Assembly (NCBI GenBank): GCA_012730045.1
Contig: JAAYBR010000143.1
Location: forward strand, 123,108 to 187,107
Direction of reading: 5' to 3'
DNA: 64,000 nucleotides
From: Candidatus Hydrogenedentota bacterium
GTDB lineage: Bacteria > Hydrogenedentota > Hydrogenedentia > Hydrogenedentales > CAITNO01
Part shown: positions 49,724 to 58,905 of the stretch, piece by piece
Layout of the letters: every line of letters starts with the position of its first letter
How positions within the stretch are numbered: position 1 is the first letter of the stretch
Program-made: the position numbers and the translations under genes
Notes under the pieces: model-generated
Told to the model about the DNA's origin: nothing
Databases searched by the model: none
Seen by the model: the letters and a program-made list of their open reading frames with translations, nothing else

Positions 49724-51563
49724 GATCCGTCACTTCCTCCCAGCGGCCGTCCTTCTTGATGTAAAGGATGCCCATGTCTTTCCAGAACTGGAGGCGCGCG
49801 ACCGTGTGGCCGATGACGGCCGCCGTCAGCGAGTTCTGGGATTTGATGAGGTCGTTGCGCGCGTCCACCTGGTCCTGGGCGGTGGCCATGCCCAGCTCCG
49901 CAAGGAGGTCCTGCTCCTCGACGCGGCGCTCGCTCAGGTGCACGCTTTCCAGCGCGATTTCGTGGCTCTGCCGGGCCTGCTCCAGGTTGCGCCAGGACGC
50001 CTGCACGCCCAGTTTCACGTTGTCCTCGGCGAGGCTGCGCTCGCGCAGGGCGCTTTCCCGGCTGATCACCGCGGAGCGGTAGGCGTTCCGGATGGCCTTG
50101 CGGTCGAACACCGGGTCCACGTCCAGGCCCGCGCTCCACACCATGCGCCGGAAGTCCAGGTCGTCCCAGTCGTTGTTGCCCACCGACTTCACCGAGGCGC
50201 TTCCCACGAGGTCCAGACGCGGCAGAAGGCTGTTCTGCGCGACCCGCAGGCGGCGTTCGGCGTCCTCCGCGGCGTCGCGGGCGTTCTGCAGGTCCAGCCG
50301 CGCCTCCAGGGCGACGCGCACGGCGTCCTCGGAGGCGATCTTCGGGTGCAGCAGTCCGCCCTCCCGCAGGGCCGTCAGTTCCGCGTCGTCCAGCCGGAGG
50401 TTGGTGTCCGTCGAGAGGCCCAGCGTGATCTTGAAGCGGTCCAGATCCTGATAATACTGCCGCACGGCGTTGGTGTAGCCGTTTTCGTTTTCCAACTGCG
50501 CCTGGCGCAGGCGGCCCAGGTCGGCGGGGCGGCTCAGCCCCTCCTCCACGAAGGCCTTCTGCCGCTCGACGCTCTGCCGGAAGCCCTGGAGGCCGCTCCA
50601 GGTGTTGCGGATGATCTCGCGGCGCTGGAGGATGTCGTAGTAGTCCGAGCAGACTTCCACCGTGAAGTCCTTGCGGTACTGGGTGAACTCGCGCAGGGCG
50701 TAGAGGACGTCGCGCTCCGCCTGCGTCAGGTTCTCGAGTGTCACGGCGGACCCCGCGCCCCGCAGCAGGGGCTGCGTGATCTCCGCCGTCAGGGTGGACG
50801 AGCTCTGCTCCCGGGGCAGGCCCGTGAGATAGCGCAGGAAGTTGGAGGTGAGCCCCACGGCGATCCGGGCGCCGCCCGCCGCGAGCAGGCTCACGCCCAC
50901 GGAGGCCTGCCCGTCCACACTGCGCTCGTCCACAATGTGGGTCTCGGGGTCGTTGAGCCCGGCGAGGTCGCCCGACGCCTCCACGAGGTCGGCATACGAC
51001 CGCAGGAGGGCGCCTGGGGTGTTCGTGAGGGCTTCCAGCTCCGGCACGCTCTGGCGGTAGGCCTTGAGTGCCGCGGCGAAGTCGCTGTCCGTCACCACGT
51101 CGCGCGTGGTGCGGTTGTAGGCGGCCGACCCGCGCCCGGAGAAGATCGGGTCGAACTCGTGCCGGGCCAGCGTGAGCCGGAGCGCCTGGAGGTAGAGGGA
51201 CTCCTTGCGGCCCTGGTAGGTGCGGTTGCGGCTCACCGCAAGGTGCAGCGCCTGCTCCAGGCTGACCACGGGCCAGCCGCGCTCGTCGCGCATTCCCTCG
51301 CCGAGCCCCGCATCGTTCTCCTCCACCTTGGGAAGCGTGTCCAGGATGCCATCGTCCAAGGTCTGCTCAATGGTGAACTCGGGGTCCATTCCGGGCACCT
51401 CGCCCGTCTTTTCCCGGATGATTCCATAGGCTTCCCGGTCCGCCTTCTCCACCATGCGCTTGGTGGAGCATCCCGGGGTGCCCAGCAGAACGGGAATCAG
51501 CAGGGCCGCAAGCGCCCGCGCGGCGCGGTCGTTGCGGTGTGCATGTGAAGGGCGCAAGAACAT
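49701..51563 (-). CDS. TolC-family outer-membrane factor
   Basis: 620 residues from ATG 51563, which has AGGA six bases ahead. The signal ends near LLGTPGC, so a lipid on Cys32 is possible, as in many outer-membrane factors. Two TolC-type helical repeats follow (about 120-380 and 395-600), with VSLEQALHLAVSRNRTYQGRK starting the first and AQNSLLPRLDLVG in the second. The 80-residue part before the first repeat is longer than usual. With adaptor, ATPase and permease in the same operon this makes a complete three-layer export pump; the cargo is unknown. Confidence 0.92.
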   Translation of the reverse strand: MFLRPSHAHRNDRAARALAALLIPVLLGTPGCSTKRMVEKADREAYGIIREKTGEVPGMDPEFTIEQTLDDGILDTLPKVEENDAGLGEGMRDERGWPVVSLEQALHLAVSRNRTYQGRKESLYLQALRLTLARHEFDPIFSGRGSAAYNRTTRDVVTDSDFAAALKAYRQSVPELEALTNTPGALLRSYADLVEASGDLAGLNDPETHIVDERSVDGQASVGVSLLAAGGARIAVGLTSNFLRYLTGLPREQSSSTLTAEITQPLLRGAGSAVTLENLTQAERDVLYALREFTQYRKDFTVEVCSDYYDILQRREIIRNTWSGLQGFRQSVERQKAFVEEGLSRPADLGRLRQAQLENENGYTNAVRQYYQDLDRFKITLGLSTDTNLRLDDAELTALREGGLLHPKIASEDAVRVALEARLDLQNARDAAEDAERRLRVAQNSLLPRLDLVGSASVKSVGNNDWDDLDFRRMVWSAGLDVDPVFDRKAIRNAYRSAVISRESALRERSLAEDNVKLGVQASWRNLEQARQSHEIALESVHLSERRVEEQDLLAELGMATAQDQVDARNDLIKSQNSLTAAVIGHTVARLQFWKDMGILYIKKDGRWEEVTDHAAPTTE

Positions 51564-51775
51564 GGAGTATCCTGAATCCACGGGTGGAAAGGGTAATCTT
51601 ACCCGAACTACGACTGTTAAGCGCAATTCGGGGTTTCACCGGGGCTGCCATCCGCCCCCACCGGTCACTGTCCCGGAAACGCCTCCAACCATTCAAAGGG
51701 TGACGCAGGGCCGGGAATACACCAAGTAGACGGGACGTTTTCGACTTTAACTGCTGGTCAAGGGAGAACACTGAC

Positions 51776-53410
51776 ATGAAGAAGAAAGTGGCGGTGGTCG
51801 GCGGAGTGGCCGGGGGCATGAGCTGCGCGGCCCGCATCAAACGGCTGGACCGGGATGTGGAGGTGGTGGTGTTCGAGAGGGGCCCCGACGTCTCCTTCGC
51901 CAACTGCGGCATGCCGTATTACATTGGCGGCGTGATCAGGAGCCGTGCGGCAATGGCCGTGCAGACGCCGGCGGGCCTGAGTGCCCGCTACGGGCTGGAC
52001 ATCCGCACGCGCCACGAGGTCGCCGCTGTGGACACGGCGGCGAAAACCGTGCGCGTGCGCGCCCTGGGCTCCGGGGAGGAGTTTGAGGAGGCCTACGACG
52101 CCCTGGTGCTGGCCACGGGGGCCGAGCCCCTCCGGCTGCCCGTGCCGGGCGCGGACCTGTCGCATGTCCACGCGCTGAACAACCTTTCGGACATGGACCG
52201 CATTGCGGAGGCCGCCGCCAACGCGAAGACCGCCTGCATCATCGGCGGCGGCTTCATCGGCCTGGAACTTGCCGAGAACCTGCACGCCCGGGGGCTCAAG
52301 ATCACGATTGTTGAGCTGATGGACCAGGTGCTGGCGCCCATGGACAAGGAGATGACCGCCCCCCTGCTCCAGGAGCTCGAAATCTACGGCGTGGACACGC
52401 GCCTCGGCGATTCCGCCACGGCGATTGAGCCCGGCGCGGTCACGCTGAAATCCGGCGCCCGCGTGGACGCGGACCTGGTCTGCATGTGCGCCGGCGTGAA
52501 GCCCCGGTCGGCTCTGGCGGCCGCGGCGGGCATCGAGACCGGCCCCCGCGGGCACATTGTTGTGGACGGGCGGATGCGCACGAGCGCGCCGGACGTGTAC
52601 GCCGTGGGCGACGCGGTGCAGAGCCGCTGCACGGTCAGCGGGGAACCGGTGGCCATTCCGCTGGCGGGGCCGGCGAACCGACAGGGGCGCATTGCCGCGG
52701 ATGTCATTTGCGGCCGCGACTCTGAATACATTGGCATCCAGGGGTCGAGCATCGTCAAGGTCTTCGACGTCGCCGCCGGACAGACTGGCCTGACGGAGAA
52801 GCGGTTGAAGGCCCTCGGCCTCCCCTACCGCCGGGCGTACCTGCACCCTTCCCAGCACGCCGGATACTATCCCGGCGCATATCCCGTGGACATCAAGCTG
52901 CTCTTCTCGCCCGAGGGGAAAATCTACGGGGTCCAGGCCACGGGCGCCGAGGGGGTGGACGTGGTGGTGGACACCATCGCCACGGCCATGCGCGGCGGCC
53001 TCACGGTCTACGACCTGGAGGAGCTGGAGCTGGCCTATTCCCCGCAGTGGGGCGCCGCCAAGCACGGCGTCAACATGACGGGCTTCGTCGCGGCCAATAT
53101 CCTGCGCGGCGACATGGACGTGGTGGAGCCCGATGCGATTCCCGGGGACGCCTTCCTGCTGGACGTGCGCAAGCCCGAAGAGGCCGCCCTGGGGATGATC
53201 CCCGGCGCGACGGTCATCCCGGTGGACGAGTTGTCCGGCCGGCTGGACGAGCTGCCCCGCGACCGCGCCATTGCCGCCTACTGCGGCGTCGGCCTGCGCG
53301 CCTACATCGCCTGCCGGCTCCTGACCCAGGCCGGGTTCGCCGCCGCAAACATCAACGGCGGGTTCACCACCTGGCGGGCCTTCAACCCGCCCCCGGCAGG
53401 CCAGTCCTGA
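51776..53410 (+). CDS. CoA-disulfide reductase-like flavoprotein with rhodanese domain
   Basis: 544 residues. FAD-binding VAVVGGVAGGMSCAARIKR at 5-23, the single redox Cys44 in SFANCGMPYYIGG (the CoA-disulfide/NADH oxidase cysteine), an NAD(P) site IIGGGFIGLELAENL near 157-171, and a dimerisation domain. A C-terminal rhodanese domain (about 455-544) follows, with a likely catalytic Cys503 in AAYCGVGLRA. This is the CoADR-RHD arrangement, which reduces CoA persulfides or polysulfides using NAD(P)H. It might link sulfur or thiol redox to the peroxide defences seen elsewhere. AGGGAG precedes ATG 51776; it diverges from the pump operon. Confidence 0.9.
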   Translation: MKKKVAVVGGVAGGMSCAARIKRLDRDVEVVVFERGPDVSFANCGMPYYIGGVIRSRAAMAVQTPAGLSARYGLDIRTRHEVAAVDTAAKTVRVRALGSGEEFEEAYDALVLATGAEPLRLPVPGADLSHVHALNNLSDMDRIAEAAANAKTACIIGGGFIGLELAENLHARGLKITIVELMDQVLAPMDKEMTAPLLQELEIYGVDTRLGDSATAIEPGAVTLKSGARVDADLVCMCAGVKPRSALAAAAGIETGPRGHIVVDGRMRTSAPDVYAVGDAVQSRCTVSGEPVAIPLAGPANRQGRIAADVICGRDSEYIGIQGSSIVKVFDVAAGQTGLTEKRLKALGLPYRRAYLHPSQHAGYYPGAYPVDIKLLFSPEGKIYGVQATGAEGVDVVVDTIATAMRGGLTVYDLEELELAYSPQWGAAKHGVNMTGFVAANILRGDMDVVEPDAIPGDAFLLDVRKPEEAALGMIPGATVIPVDELSGRLDELPRDRAIAAYCGVGLRAYIACRLLTQAGFAAANINGGFTTWRAFNPPPAGQS

Positions 53411-53437
53411 GAGTTGGTTGGGATCTGGCACAAACGG

Positions 53438-53558
53438 TGCATTGTTCGCGGGCACGAGATGGCTTCGCGTCGCTCGCCATGACGGGTTGACCGCCGGTTC
53501 ATTACGAAACCGCCGGCCACTCCGTCATTGCGGACGTAGTGACGCAACCTCTTGTCGG
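53438..53558. repeat. Family A palindromic repeats, third locus
   Basis: Contains GAG-ATGGC-(12 nt)-GCCAT-GAC (about 53449-53476) and an inverted relative, CATTGCGGACGTAGTGACGC (about 53526-53545). The first is the ATGGC/GCCAT covariant. It lies between the flavoprotein and the family 2 hydrolase genes. Confidence 0.8.
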
Positions 53559-53616
53559 AAGGACCACGGCCGCCTCCCTCGTTCCCCTGTCCAAGATTTG
53601 CCGTCAGTCCCATAGT

Positions 53617-53648
53617 TTGACACTCTCCGGGCGTTGTGCGAGTCTTAT
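53617..53648 (+). promoter_or_regulatory. Possible promoter of the family 2 hydrolase gene
   Basis: A perfect TTGACA at 53617-53622. The -10 is uncertain: TCTTAT at 53643-53648 leaves a 20-bp spacer, longer than ideal. The ribosome site GGGAGG follows just before the start. Confidence 0.35.
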
Positions 53649-53676
53649 GGGGACACAACCCCCGGGAGGTCAGACC

Positions 53677-56325
53677 ATGCACCGGTTTTTCTGCGTCCTG
53701 TTCGCCCTGTCTGCCGTTCTTTGCGCCGTTCCCGCCGTGGCGGACGAGTACCCTGTCGTTCCCCTGCGGGACAACTGGCGGCTGCACACGGCGGACGGGC
53801 TGGCCGCCGACGGCGCGGCCCTGTCTTCCCCCGGGTTCGACACCACCGGGTGGCACCCCACCACGGTGCCCAAGACCGTGCTGTCCGCGCTGGTGGACAA
53901 TGGCGTCTATCCCGACCCCTATTTCGGCGTGAACATGAAGAGTATCCCCGGCTATCAGGACGGCGCGTGGCTGCGGATGGCCGATGACAGCCCCTTCCGG
54001 TCGTCGTGGTGGTTCCGCACGGAGTTCACCGGGCCCGCCATCAGCGAGAACGAGCAGGTGACCCTCCACTTCGACGGCCTGAACTACAAGGCGAACATCT
54101 GGCTGGACGGCGAGAAGATCGCCGGGGAGGACACGGTCCAGGGCATGTTCCGCCGCTTCGAGTTCAACGTGACGAAGCAGGTGTTGAACAACCTCAACCC
54201 CCATGTGCTTGCCGTGGAGATCATCCCGCCGGGGCTGGTGCCGGACAAGAAGTACGGCACGAAGCAGATCGAGGCGACCACCGGGTGGGACGACCACAAC
54301 CCCCAGCCCCCGGACGGAAACATGGGCCTCTGGCAGCCGGTCTATCTGCGGGTGCAGGGGGCCGTTTCCCTCTGCAACCCCTATGTGGAGACCAAGCTGG
54401 CGCTGCCGGGACTGGAGGAGGCGCGCCTGACCGCGTCGGTTTTCGCGCGGAACAACACGCCCGACCCCGTCACCACCACGGTGTCCGTGCTGTTCCAGGA
54501 CCTGGCTTTCGCGCAGGAGGTGTCCCTCGCGGGCGGCGAGACCCGGGAGGTCTTTTTCCGTCCGGAGGAATGGGGCGCGCTGGTGGTGAAGAACCCCCGC
54601 GTCTGGTGGCCCCACCCCCTCGGCCCGCAGGAACTCTACGACATCGAGTTTGGCTTGATTCTGGGGGACAAGGTCCGCACCCGTTTCGGCATCCGCGAGA
54701 TCACCACGGCCATTGACGACGACAACTGGCGCTACTACATGGTCAACGGGCGGCGGGTCCTCATCCGGGGCGGCGCGTGGATGACGACCGACATGCTCCT
54801 CAACCTGTCCCGCGACCGCTACGAGACCCTCATCCGCTACGCCCGCGAGGCCAACCTGAACATGCTCCGCTCCGAGGGATTCTCCATCCGCGAGACGGAG
54901 GACTTCTACTCCCTCTGCGACGAGCTGGGCGTCATGGCCACGCAGCAGCTGTTCGGCCGCAGCATCCCCGACGAGTCCCTCGCCCTTGCCTGCGTCGAGG
55001 ACACCCTGCTGCGCGTCCGCAACCACCCCAGCCTCGCCCATTTCCTCGGCCACGACGAGACCTTCCCCACCCCGGCGCTGGACGAGGGCTACCGCGGCCT
55101 CATTGAAAAGCACCGGGTGAACCGCACCTACCAGCCCCATTCCGGCACCTTCAACATCATGACCCGCAAGAAGACCGGCGGCACGCGCACGGGCACGCGC
55201 GAGCTCTGGACCTATGCCAGCCCCGCGCACTACTACTTCACGGAGCGGAAGCAGGACGTGGCCTGGGGCTTCGCCCAGTCCGGCGGCATCGGCGGCATCC
55301 TCGCCCCCCGCGACAGCCTGCGCCAGATGATGCCCGCCGACCAGCTCTGGCCCGCCATGAAGACCGAGGCGTGGTCCCTGCACACCGTCACCCAGGGCGC
55401 GGAGTACTTCAACGTCGTCCTCCAGATGATGGACGCCCAGTACGGCGCGCCCGCCGACCTGGAGGCCTTCTGCAACCGCCTCTACGCCATGAACTACAAC
55501 AGCGCGCGCGGCATGTTCGAGGCCTTCGGGAAGAACCGCTACGCCGCCACGGGCATCACCACCTGGAAATACAACGCCGCCTGGCCCGCCGCCCTCACCT
55601 GGCAGTATGTGGACTGGTACGGACGCGCCACCGCCGCCTATTACGGCGCGAAGAAGGCGTGCGCCCCCGTCCACGCCCTCTACGCCCACAACGACGGGGA
55701 GGTCTATGTCACCAACAGTTTCTACGAGCCGAAGGAGGGACTGAAGGTCATTGCCGCGCTCTACGGAACCGACGGCGCGCCGGTGGGGAATGCGCAGGAG
55801 GCCGCTGTGGACCTCGGCGCCGATGAGGTGAAGAAAGCCTTCGCCGTGGAGGTTCCGGAGTCCCTCGGGTCGCCCCGGTTCCTGAAACTGGAGCTGCGCG
55901 ACGCCGCCGGGGCATTGGTGTCGGACAACTTCTACTGGCTCTCCGCGACGCCGGACATCCCCGGCCGCGATCTGGAGATGCTGGGCGGCGGTTTCAAGGT
56001 CGAGCCGAAGAGCATGGCGGACTTCAAGGCCCTGGCGGACCTGCCCAAGGTCACCCCGGCCGCGGAGCTGAAACAGACCCGCGACGCGGAGGGCCTGCGG
56101 CTGGAGGCGGCCGTGTCCAACCCCTCCCCCCATGTGGCGTTTCTGGTGCAGCTGGCCGCCACGGCTCCGGGCACGGGCCTGGAGATCGGCCCCACCTACT
56201 GGTCCGAAAACTACTTCAGCCTCCTCCCCGGCGAAACCCGCGCCGTCACCGCGTTCGTGCCCGCCTACGCCCTCCCGAAGGGAGAGGCCGCCCTCCGCGT
56301 GACCAACTACAACGCCGCGCAATAG
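53677..56325 (+). CDS. Exported glycoside hydrolase family 2 protein
   Basis: 882 residues from ATG 53677 with GGGAGGT ahead and a signal peptide (1-22, ending AVAD). The GH2 order is visible: a jelly-roll sugar-binding domain (YPVVPLRDNWRLHTA; FDGLNYKANIWLDGEKI near 131-147), an Ig-like domain, then the TIM barrel with NGRRVLIRGGAWMTTDMLL near 359-377 and AREANLNMLRSEGF. The acid/base region reads FLGHDETFP where the exo-glucosaminidase/mannosylglycoprotein branch has a similar D-E pair. Exo-beta-glucosaminidase or mannosidase activity is the nearest match, but linkage is uncertain. It stands alone between repeat loci. Confidence 0.85.
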   Translation: MHRFFCVLFALSAVLCAVPAVADEYPVVPLRDNWRLHTADGLAADGAALSSPGFDTTGWHPTTVPKTVLSALVDNGVYPDPYFGVNMKSIPGYQDGAWLRMADDSPFRSSWWFRTEFTGPAISENEQVTLHFDGLNYKANIWLDGEKIAGEDTVQGMFRRFEFNVTKQVLNNLNPHVLAVEIIPPGLVPDKKYGTKQIEATTGWDDHNPQPPDGNMGLWQPVYLRVQGAVSLCNPYVETKLALPGLEEARLTASVFARNNTPDPVTTTVSVLFQDLAFAQEVSLAGGETREVFFRPEEWGALVVKNPRVWWPHPLGPQELYDIEFGLILGDKVRTRFGIREITTAIDDDNWRYYMVNGRRVLIRGGAWMTTDMLLNLSRDRYETLIRYAREANLNMLRSEGFSIRETEDFYSLCDELGVMATQQLFGRSIPDESLALACVEDTLLRVRNHPSLAHFLGHDETFPTPALDEGYRGLIEKHRVNRTYQPHSGTFNIMTRKKTGGTRTGTRELWTYASPAHYYFTERKQDVAWGFAQSGGIGGILAPRDSLRQMMPADQLWPAMKTEAWSLHTVTQGAEYFNVVLQMMDAQYGAPADLEAFCNRLYAMNYNSARGMFEAFGKNRYAATGITTWKYNAAWPAALTWQYVDWYGRATAAYYGAKKACAPVHALYAHNDGEVYVTNSFYEPKEGLKVIAALYGTDGAPVGNAQEAAVDLGADEVKKAFAVEVPESLGSPRFLKLELRDAAGALVSDNFYWLSATPDIPGRDLEMLGGGFKVEPKSMADFKALADLPKVTPAAELKQTRDAEGLRLEAAVSNPSPHVAFLVQLAATAPGTGLEIGPTYWSENYFSLLPGETRAVTAFVPAYALPKGEAALRVTNYNAAQ

Positions 56326-56379
56326 CTGCGCTGCAATGGCCCGGGGCGCCGGGTACGTATGGGTTTTCGTGTCCGCTCC

Positions 56380-56465
56380 AGGGCGCAGCAAGCAGCGCCC
56401 CTACGAGAGGCGTGCTTGTTATGACCCACGGCGAGCGCATGTAGGGGCGCTGCTTGCTGCGCCCT
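56380..56465. repeat. REPIN-like element, GTAGGGGCGC type
   Basis: 86 bp with two perfect 25-bp inverted arms: AGGGCGCAGC...CCCCTAC at 56380-56404 and GTAGGGG...GCGCCCT at 56441-56465. Each arm also folds alone through GGGCGC/GCGCCC around AGCAAGCA. GTAG lies at the inner end of the right arm and its complement at the inner end of the left. It lies between convergent genes (family 2 hydrolase and acyltransferase). Confidence 0.9.
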
Positions 56466-56525
56466 CTTCGTTCACGCATAACGTCCTCATCCGGTGGCCA
56501 TTGACAACTCCTGCGCTTCCGGCGC

Positions 56526-57143
56526 CTATTCCTGCCCGCCCGCCGGGTCTTCGGCGGCGGTGTCGAGGCCGAAGAGGGCGGCGAGTTCCAGGTCGCGCTT
56601 GAATTTGGCGCGTTTGGAGGGGTCGGTGCGGTGGGCGATGAGGCGGGCAGGGCTGCCGGCCCACATTTCGCCGGGGGGCACGTCCTTGGTGACGACGCTG
56701 GCGGGGCCGACGACGGCGTCGGCGCCGATGGTGACGCCGGGCATGACGTAGGCGCGGCCGCCGATGTAGGCGTTGTCGCAGACGGTGATGGGCTCGGTGA
56801 CGTGGGGGGTGAGGCGCCAGTGGACGTCGGTGCCCTGGAAGAGGTGGTTGGTGTCGCGGAGGACGCAGTGGGGGCCGATGAAGACGCCATTGCCGATGTG
56901 GAGGTTGCTGTTGCTGAGGAGGAGGGCGTAGTCGCCGATCTCGACGTTGTCGCCGAGGACGATGACGCCGCCCTTGTGGGTGCGGAAGACGAGGTTGTTG
57001 CCGAAGCAGCAGCCGGACCCGGCCTCCACCCTGCCCTTGATCTCCGTCTGCAGGCCGAGGAAGCGCGCGCCGTCGCCGAGGACGGCGAACTTCTTCCGCA
57101 GCCGCTTCTCGCGCATTCCGATGATCCAGTCCGTGAGGCTCAT
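56526..57143 (-). CDS. Left-handed beta-helix acyltransferase (CysE/LacA/WbbJ type)
   Basis: 205 residues built of hexapeptide turns (VIVLGDNVEIGDYALLLS, IGNGVFIGPHCVLRD, NAYIGGRAYVMPGVTIGADAVVGPASVVTKDVPPG). The last is the classic end of sugar or serine O-acetyltransferases (GSPARLI follows). The conserved His for catalysis could be in CVLRDTNH. The acceptor is unknown, perhaps a surface sugar. It overlaps the FprA gene as ATGA, so the two are co-translated, an odd pairing with no obvious link. Confidence 0.86.
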   Translation of the reverse strand: MSLTDWIIGMREKRLRKKFAVLGDGARFLGLQTEIKGRVEAGSGCCFGNNLVFRTHKGGVIVLGDNVEIGDYALLLSNSNLHIGNGVFIGPHCVLRDTNHLFQGTDVHWRLTPHVTEPITVCDNAYIGGRAYVMPGVTIGADAVVGPASVVTKDVPPGEMWAGSPARLIAHRTDPSKRAKFKRDLELAALFGLDTAAEDPAGGQE

Positions 57144-58537
57144 GCGGTGTCTCCTCCCGCGCGCGGGGCGTTGTCCAGCGCGGCCAGCATCTCCGCGACG
57201 CTTGTGAAGCGCTCGCGGGGTTTCCCGAGGGCGGCGCCCCGGGCCTGTTCGGCGGCGTCAATGACGCGCCAGTCGGTGAAGGACACGACCCGCACGCCGC
57301 GCGCGCGCAGGAGGGCGCGCAGGGCCTCCGTGTCCGGTTCGGGGCAGGGTGCGAGCCGGGCGGTGTCCGTCAGGACGGACTTCACAGTCTCCAGGCTGTC
57401 GGCTTTGTTGGTTCCGATGACGCCCGTGGGCCCGCGCTTGATCCATCCGGCGGCGTAGAGGCCGGGCACGGTCCGGCCGTTGTCCTCGACGCAGCCGAGG
57501 GTGTTGGGGACCACGCCGCCCTTGTCGTGGAACGGCGCGCCCGGCAGGGGCAGGCCGCGGTAGCCGATGCTGCGGAACACGAGGCCGCAGTCGAGGGAAA
57601 AGGTCTCGCCGGTGGCCCAGGGCTTCTGGTGGAAGGCGGGCCCGGCGAGACGGTTGCGCTCCAGCAGGATGCGCTCCACGGCTCCGTGGCCCTCCAGGGC
57701 GTGCGGCCCGGCCAGGAACCGGAAATGGACGCGCCGCCGCGCGGCGGGGTCGGCGGGGCGCGCGGCGAATTCCCCGAGAATCTCCAGGATGCGCGCCAGC
57801 TCGGGGGTGGTAATCTCCTCCACGCTCTCAGGGTTCAGCGCCAGTTCCGCGGGGTCCACCACCGGCTGGCAGCCGGGGATGTCGCCGATCTCCTTCAGTT
57901 CCGAGAGGGTGAACTTCACCTGCGCGGGCCCGCGCCGGACCAGCAGGACCACGTCGCGGACCCGGCTCTCGGCGAGGGCGTCCAGGGCGTGCCCGGCGAT
58001 GTCCGTGGCCGCGAGGGCCTCCGGGGGCAGGCACAGGATGCGGGCGACGTCGAGGGCGACATTCCCCGCGCCGACGATGACCGCCGTCTCCTTCGAGAGG
58101 TCGAAGCGGGCGTCGCGGAAGTCCGGGTGGGCGTTGTACCAGCCGACAAACTCCGTGGCAGTGTGGCTGCCGGGGAGGTCCTCGCCGGGGACGCCCATGC
58201 GCTGGTCCGCCTCCGCGCCGTAGGCGAGGATGACGGCGTCATGGAAGCTCCGCAGCTCCTCCAGCGACATATCGCGCCCGATCTCCACGTTGCCAAAGAA
58301 CGCAAAGCGCGGGTGGGCCGCCGTGCGCTCGAAGACCTTCGTGACCGTTCGGATTTTCGGGTGGTCCGGGGCCACGCCGCCGCGCACCAGCCCGAAAGGC
58401 ACGGGCAGGCGCTCAAAGAGGTTCACCTCGCACACGACCAGCGACTTCAGCAGGTGGTCGGCGGCGAAGAAGCCGCTCGGGCCGCTGCCGACCACGGCCA
58501 CGCGCAGGGGGCGTTCCTGTGTTCCGAGAATGCTCAT
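57140..58537 (-). CDS. Ferredoxin/adrenodoxin-type NADP+ reductase (FprA-like)
   Basis: 465 residues from ATG 58537; a GTG nine codons earlier is also in frame. The adrenodoxin-reductase branch is clear: FAD-binding VAVVGSGPSGFFAADHL near 13-29, the FERLPVPFGLVRGGVAPDHP block near 41-60, and NADP-binding VIVGAGNVALDVARIL near 154-169. GLYAAGWIKRGPTGVIGTN near the end is the hallmark of FprA/adrenodoxin reductases. It moves electrons between NADPH and a ferredoxin. No ferredoxin gene is adjacent. It overlaps the acyltransferase gene by 4 bp. Confidence 0.93.
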   Translation of the reverse strand: MSILGTQERPLRVAVVGSGPSGFFAADHLLKSLVVCEVNLFERLPVPFGLVRGGVAPDHPKIRTVTKVFERTAAHPRFAFFGNVEIGRDMSLEELRSFHDAVILAYGAEADQRMGVPGEDLPGSHTATEFVGWYNAHPDFRDARFDLSKETAVIVGAGNVALDVARILCLPPEALAATDIAGHALDALAESRVRDVVLLVRRGPAQVKFTLSELKEIGDIPGCQPVVDPAELALNPESVEEITTPELARILEILGEFAARPADPAARRRVHFRFLAGPHALEGHGAVERILLERNRLAGPAFHQKPWATGETFSLDCGLVFRSIGYRGLPLPGAPFHDKGGVVPNTLGCVEDNGRTVPGLYAAGWIKRGPTGVIGTNKADSLETVKSVLTDTARLAPCPEPDTEALRALLRARGVRVVSFTDWRVIDAAEQARGAALGKPRERFTSVAEMLAALDNAPRAGGDTA

Positions 58538-58636
58538 CCAACCAGTCCAACGGGGGTTGTTCACGCGCCGGGGGCGCGGCGGGCGCAGTGTAGCAGAAAC
58601 ACCGCCGGGGTGTCATTCCCTTTCCGGTGGGGACCG

Positions 58637-58795
58637 TCATTGCGAAGGAGCGCCAGCGACTGAGGCAATCTCTTGTCGGCAGCGCGTCGGCGGAAGGCTT
58701 GGCGGGAACGAGATGGCGTCGCTTCGCTCGCCATGACGGGGTGACCGGGGCTGTGGCGGGCACGAGATGGCCGCGCTTCGCTCGCCATGACGGGG
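58637..58795. repeat. Family A palindromic repeats, fourth locus
   Basis: One unit with GCGAAGGAGCGCCAGCGACT inside CATTGCG...CAATCTC, as at 42821-42863. Two units follow of the form GAG-ATGGC-(12 nt)-GCCAT-GAC (about 58710-58737 and 58764-58791). The two arm types ATTGC/GCAAT and ATGGC/GCCAT occur side by side. Confidence 0.85.
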
Positions 58796-58806
58796 TGGCC
58801 GAAATC

Positions 58807-58879
58807 GTAGACGCGGCATCTTGCCGCGTTCTTCGGGTCCACCAACGGCCCCAAGAACGCGGCAAGATGCCGCGTCTAC
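58807..58879. repeat. REPIN-like element, GTAGACGCGGC type, copy 2
   Basis: 73 bp with near-perfect inverted arms: GTAGACGCGGC at the left end, GCCGCGTCTAC at the right, each arm holding the hairpin GCGGC-N5-GCCGC. The left 27 bp are identical to those of 39637-39707, but the middle differs. It lies at the 3' end of the SAM hydrolase gene. Confidence 0.88.
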
Positions 58880-58905
58880 CTTGAAGGCAGATCGCCGCCT
58901 AACCG

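Larger units (their letters stand above)
58538..58905. other. Intergenic spacer of two repeat families
   Basis: No gene. It holds family A units (about 58637-58795) and a REPIN-like element (58807-58879), the latter only 26 bp beyond the stop of the SAM hydrolase gene on the minus strand. Confidence 0.75.

Noticed and set aside
53302..56391. A 1029-codon antisense frame over the family 2 hydrolase
   Set aside because: Composition typical of a GC-rich shadow frame; the plus strand carries a signal peptide and GH2 domains.
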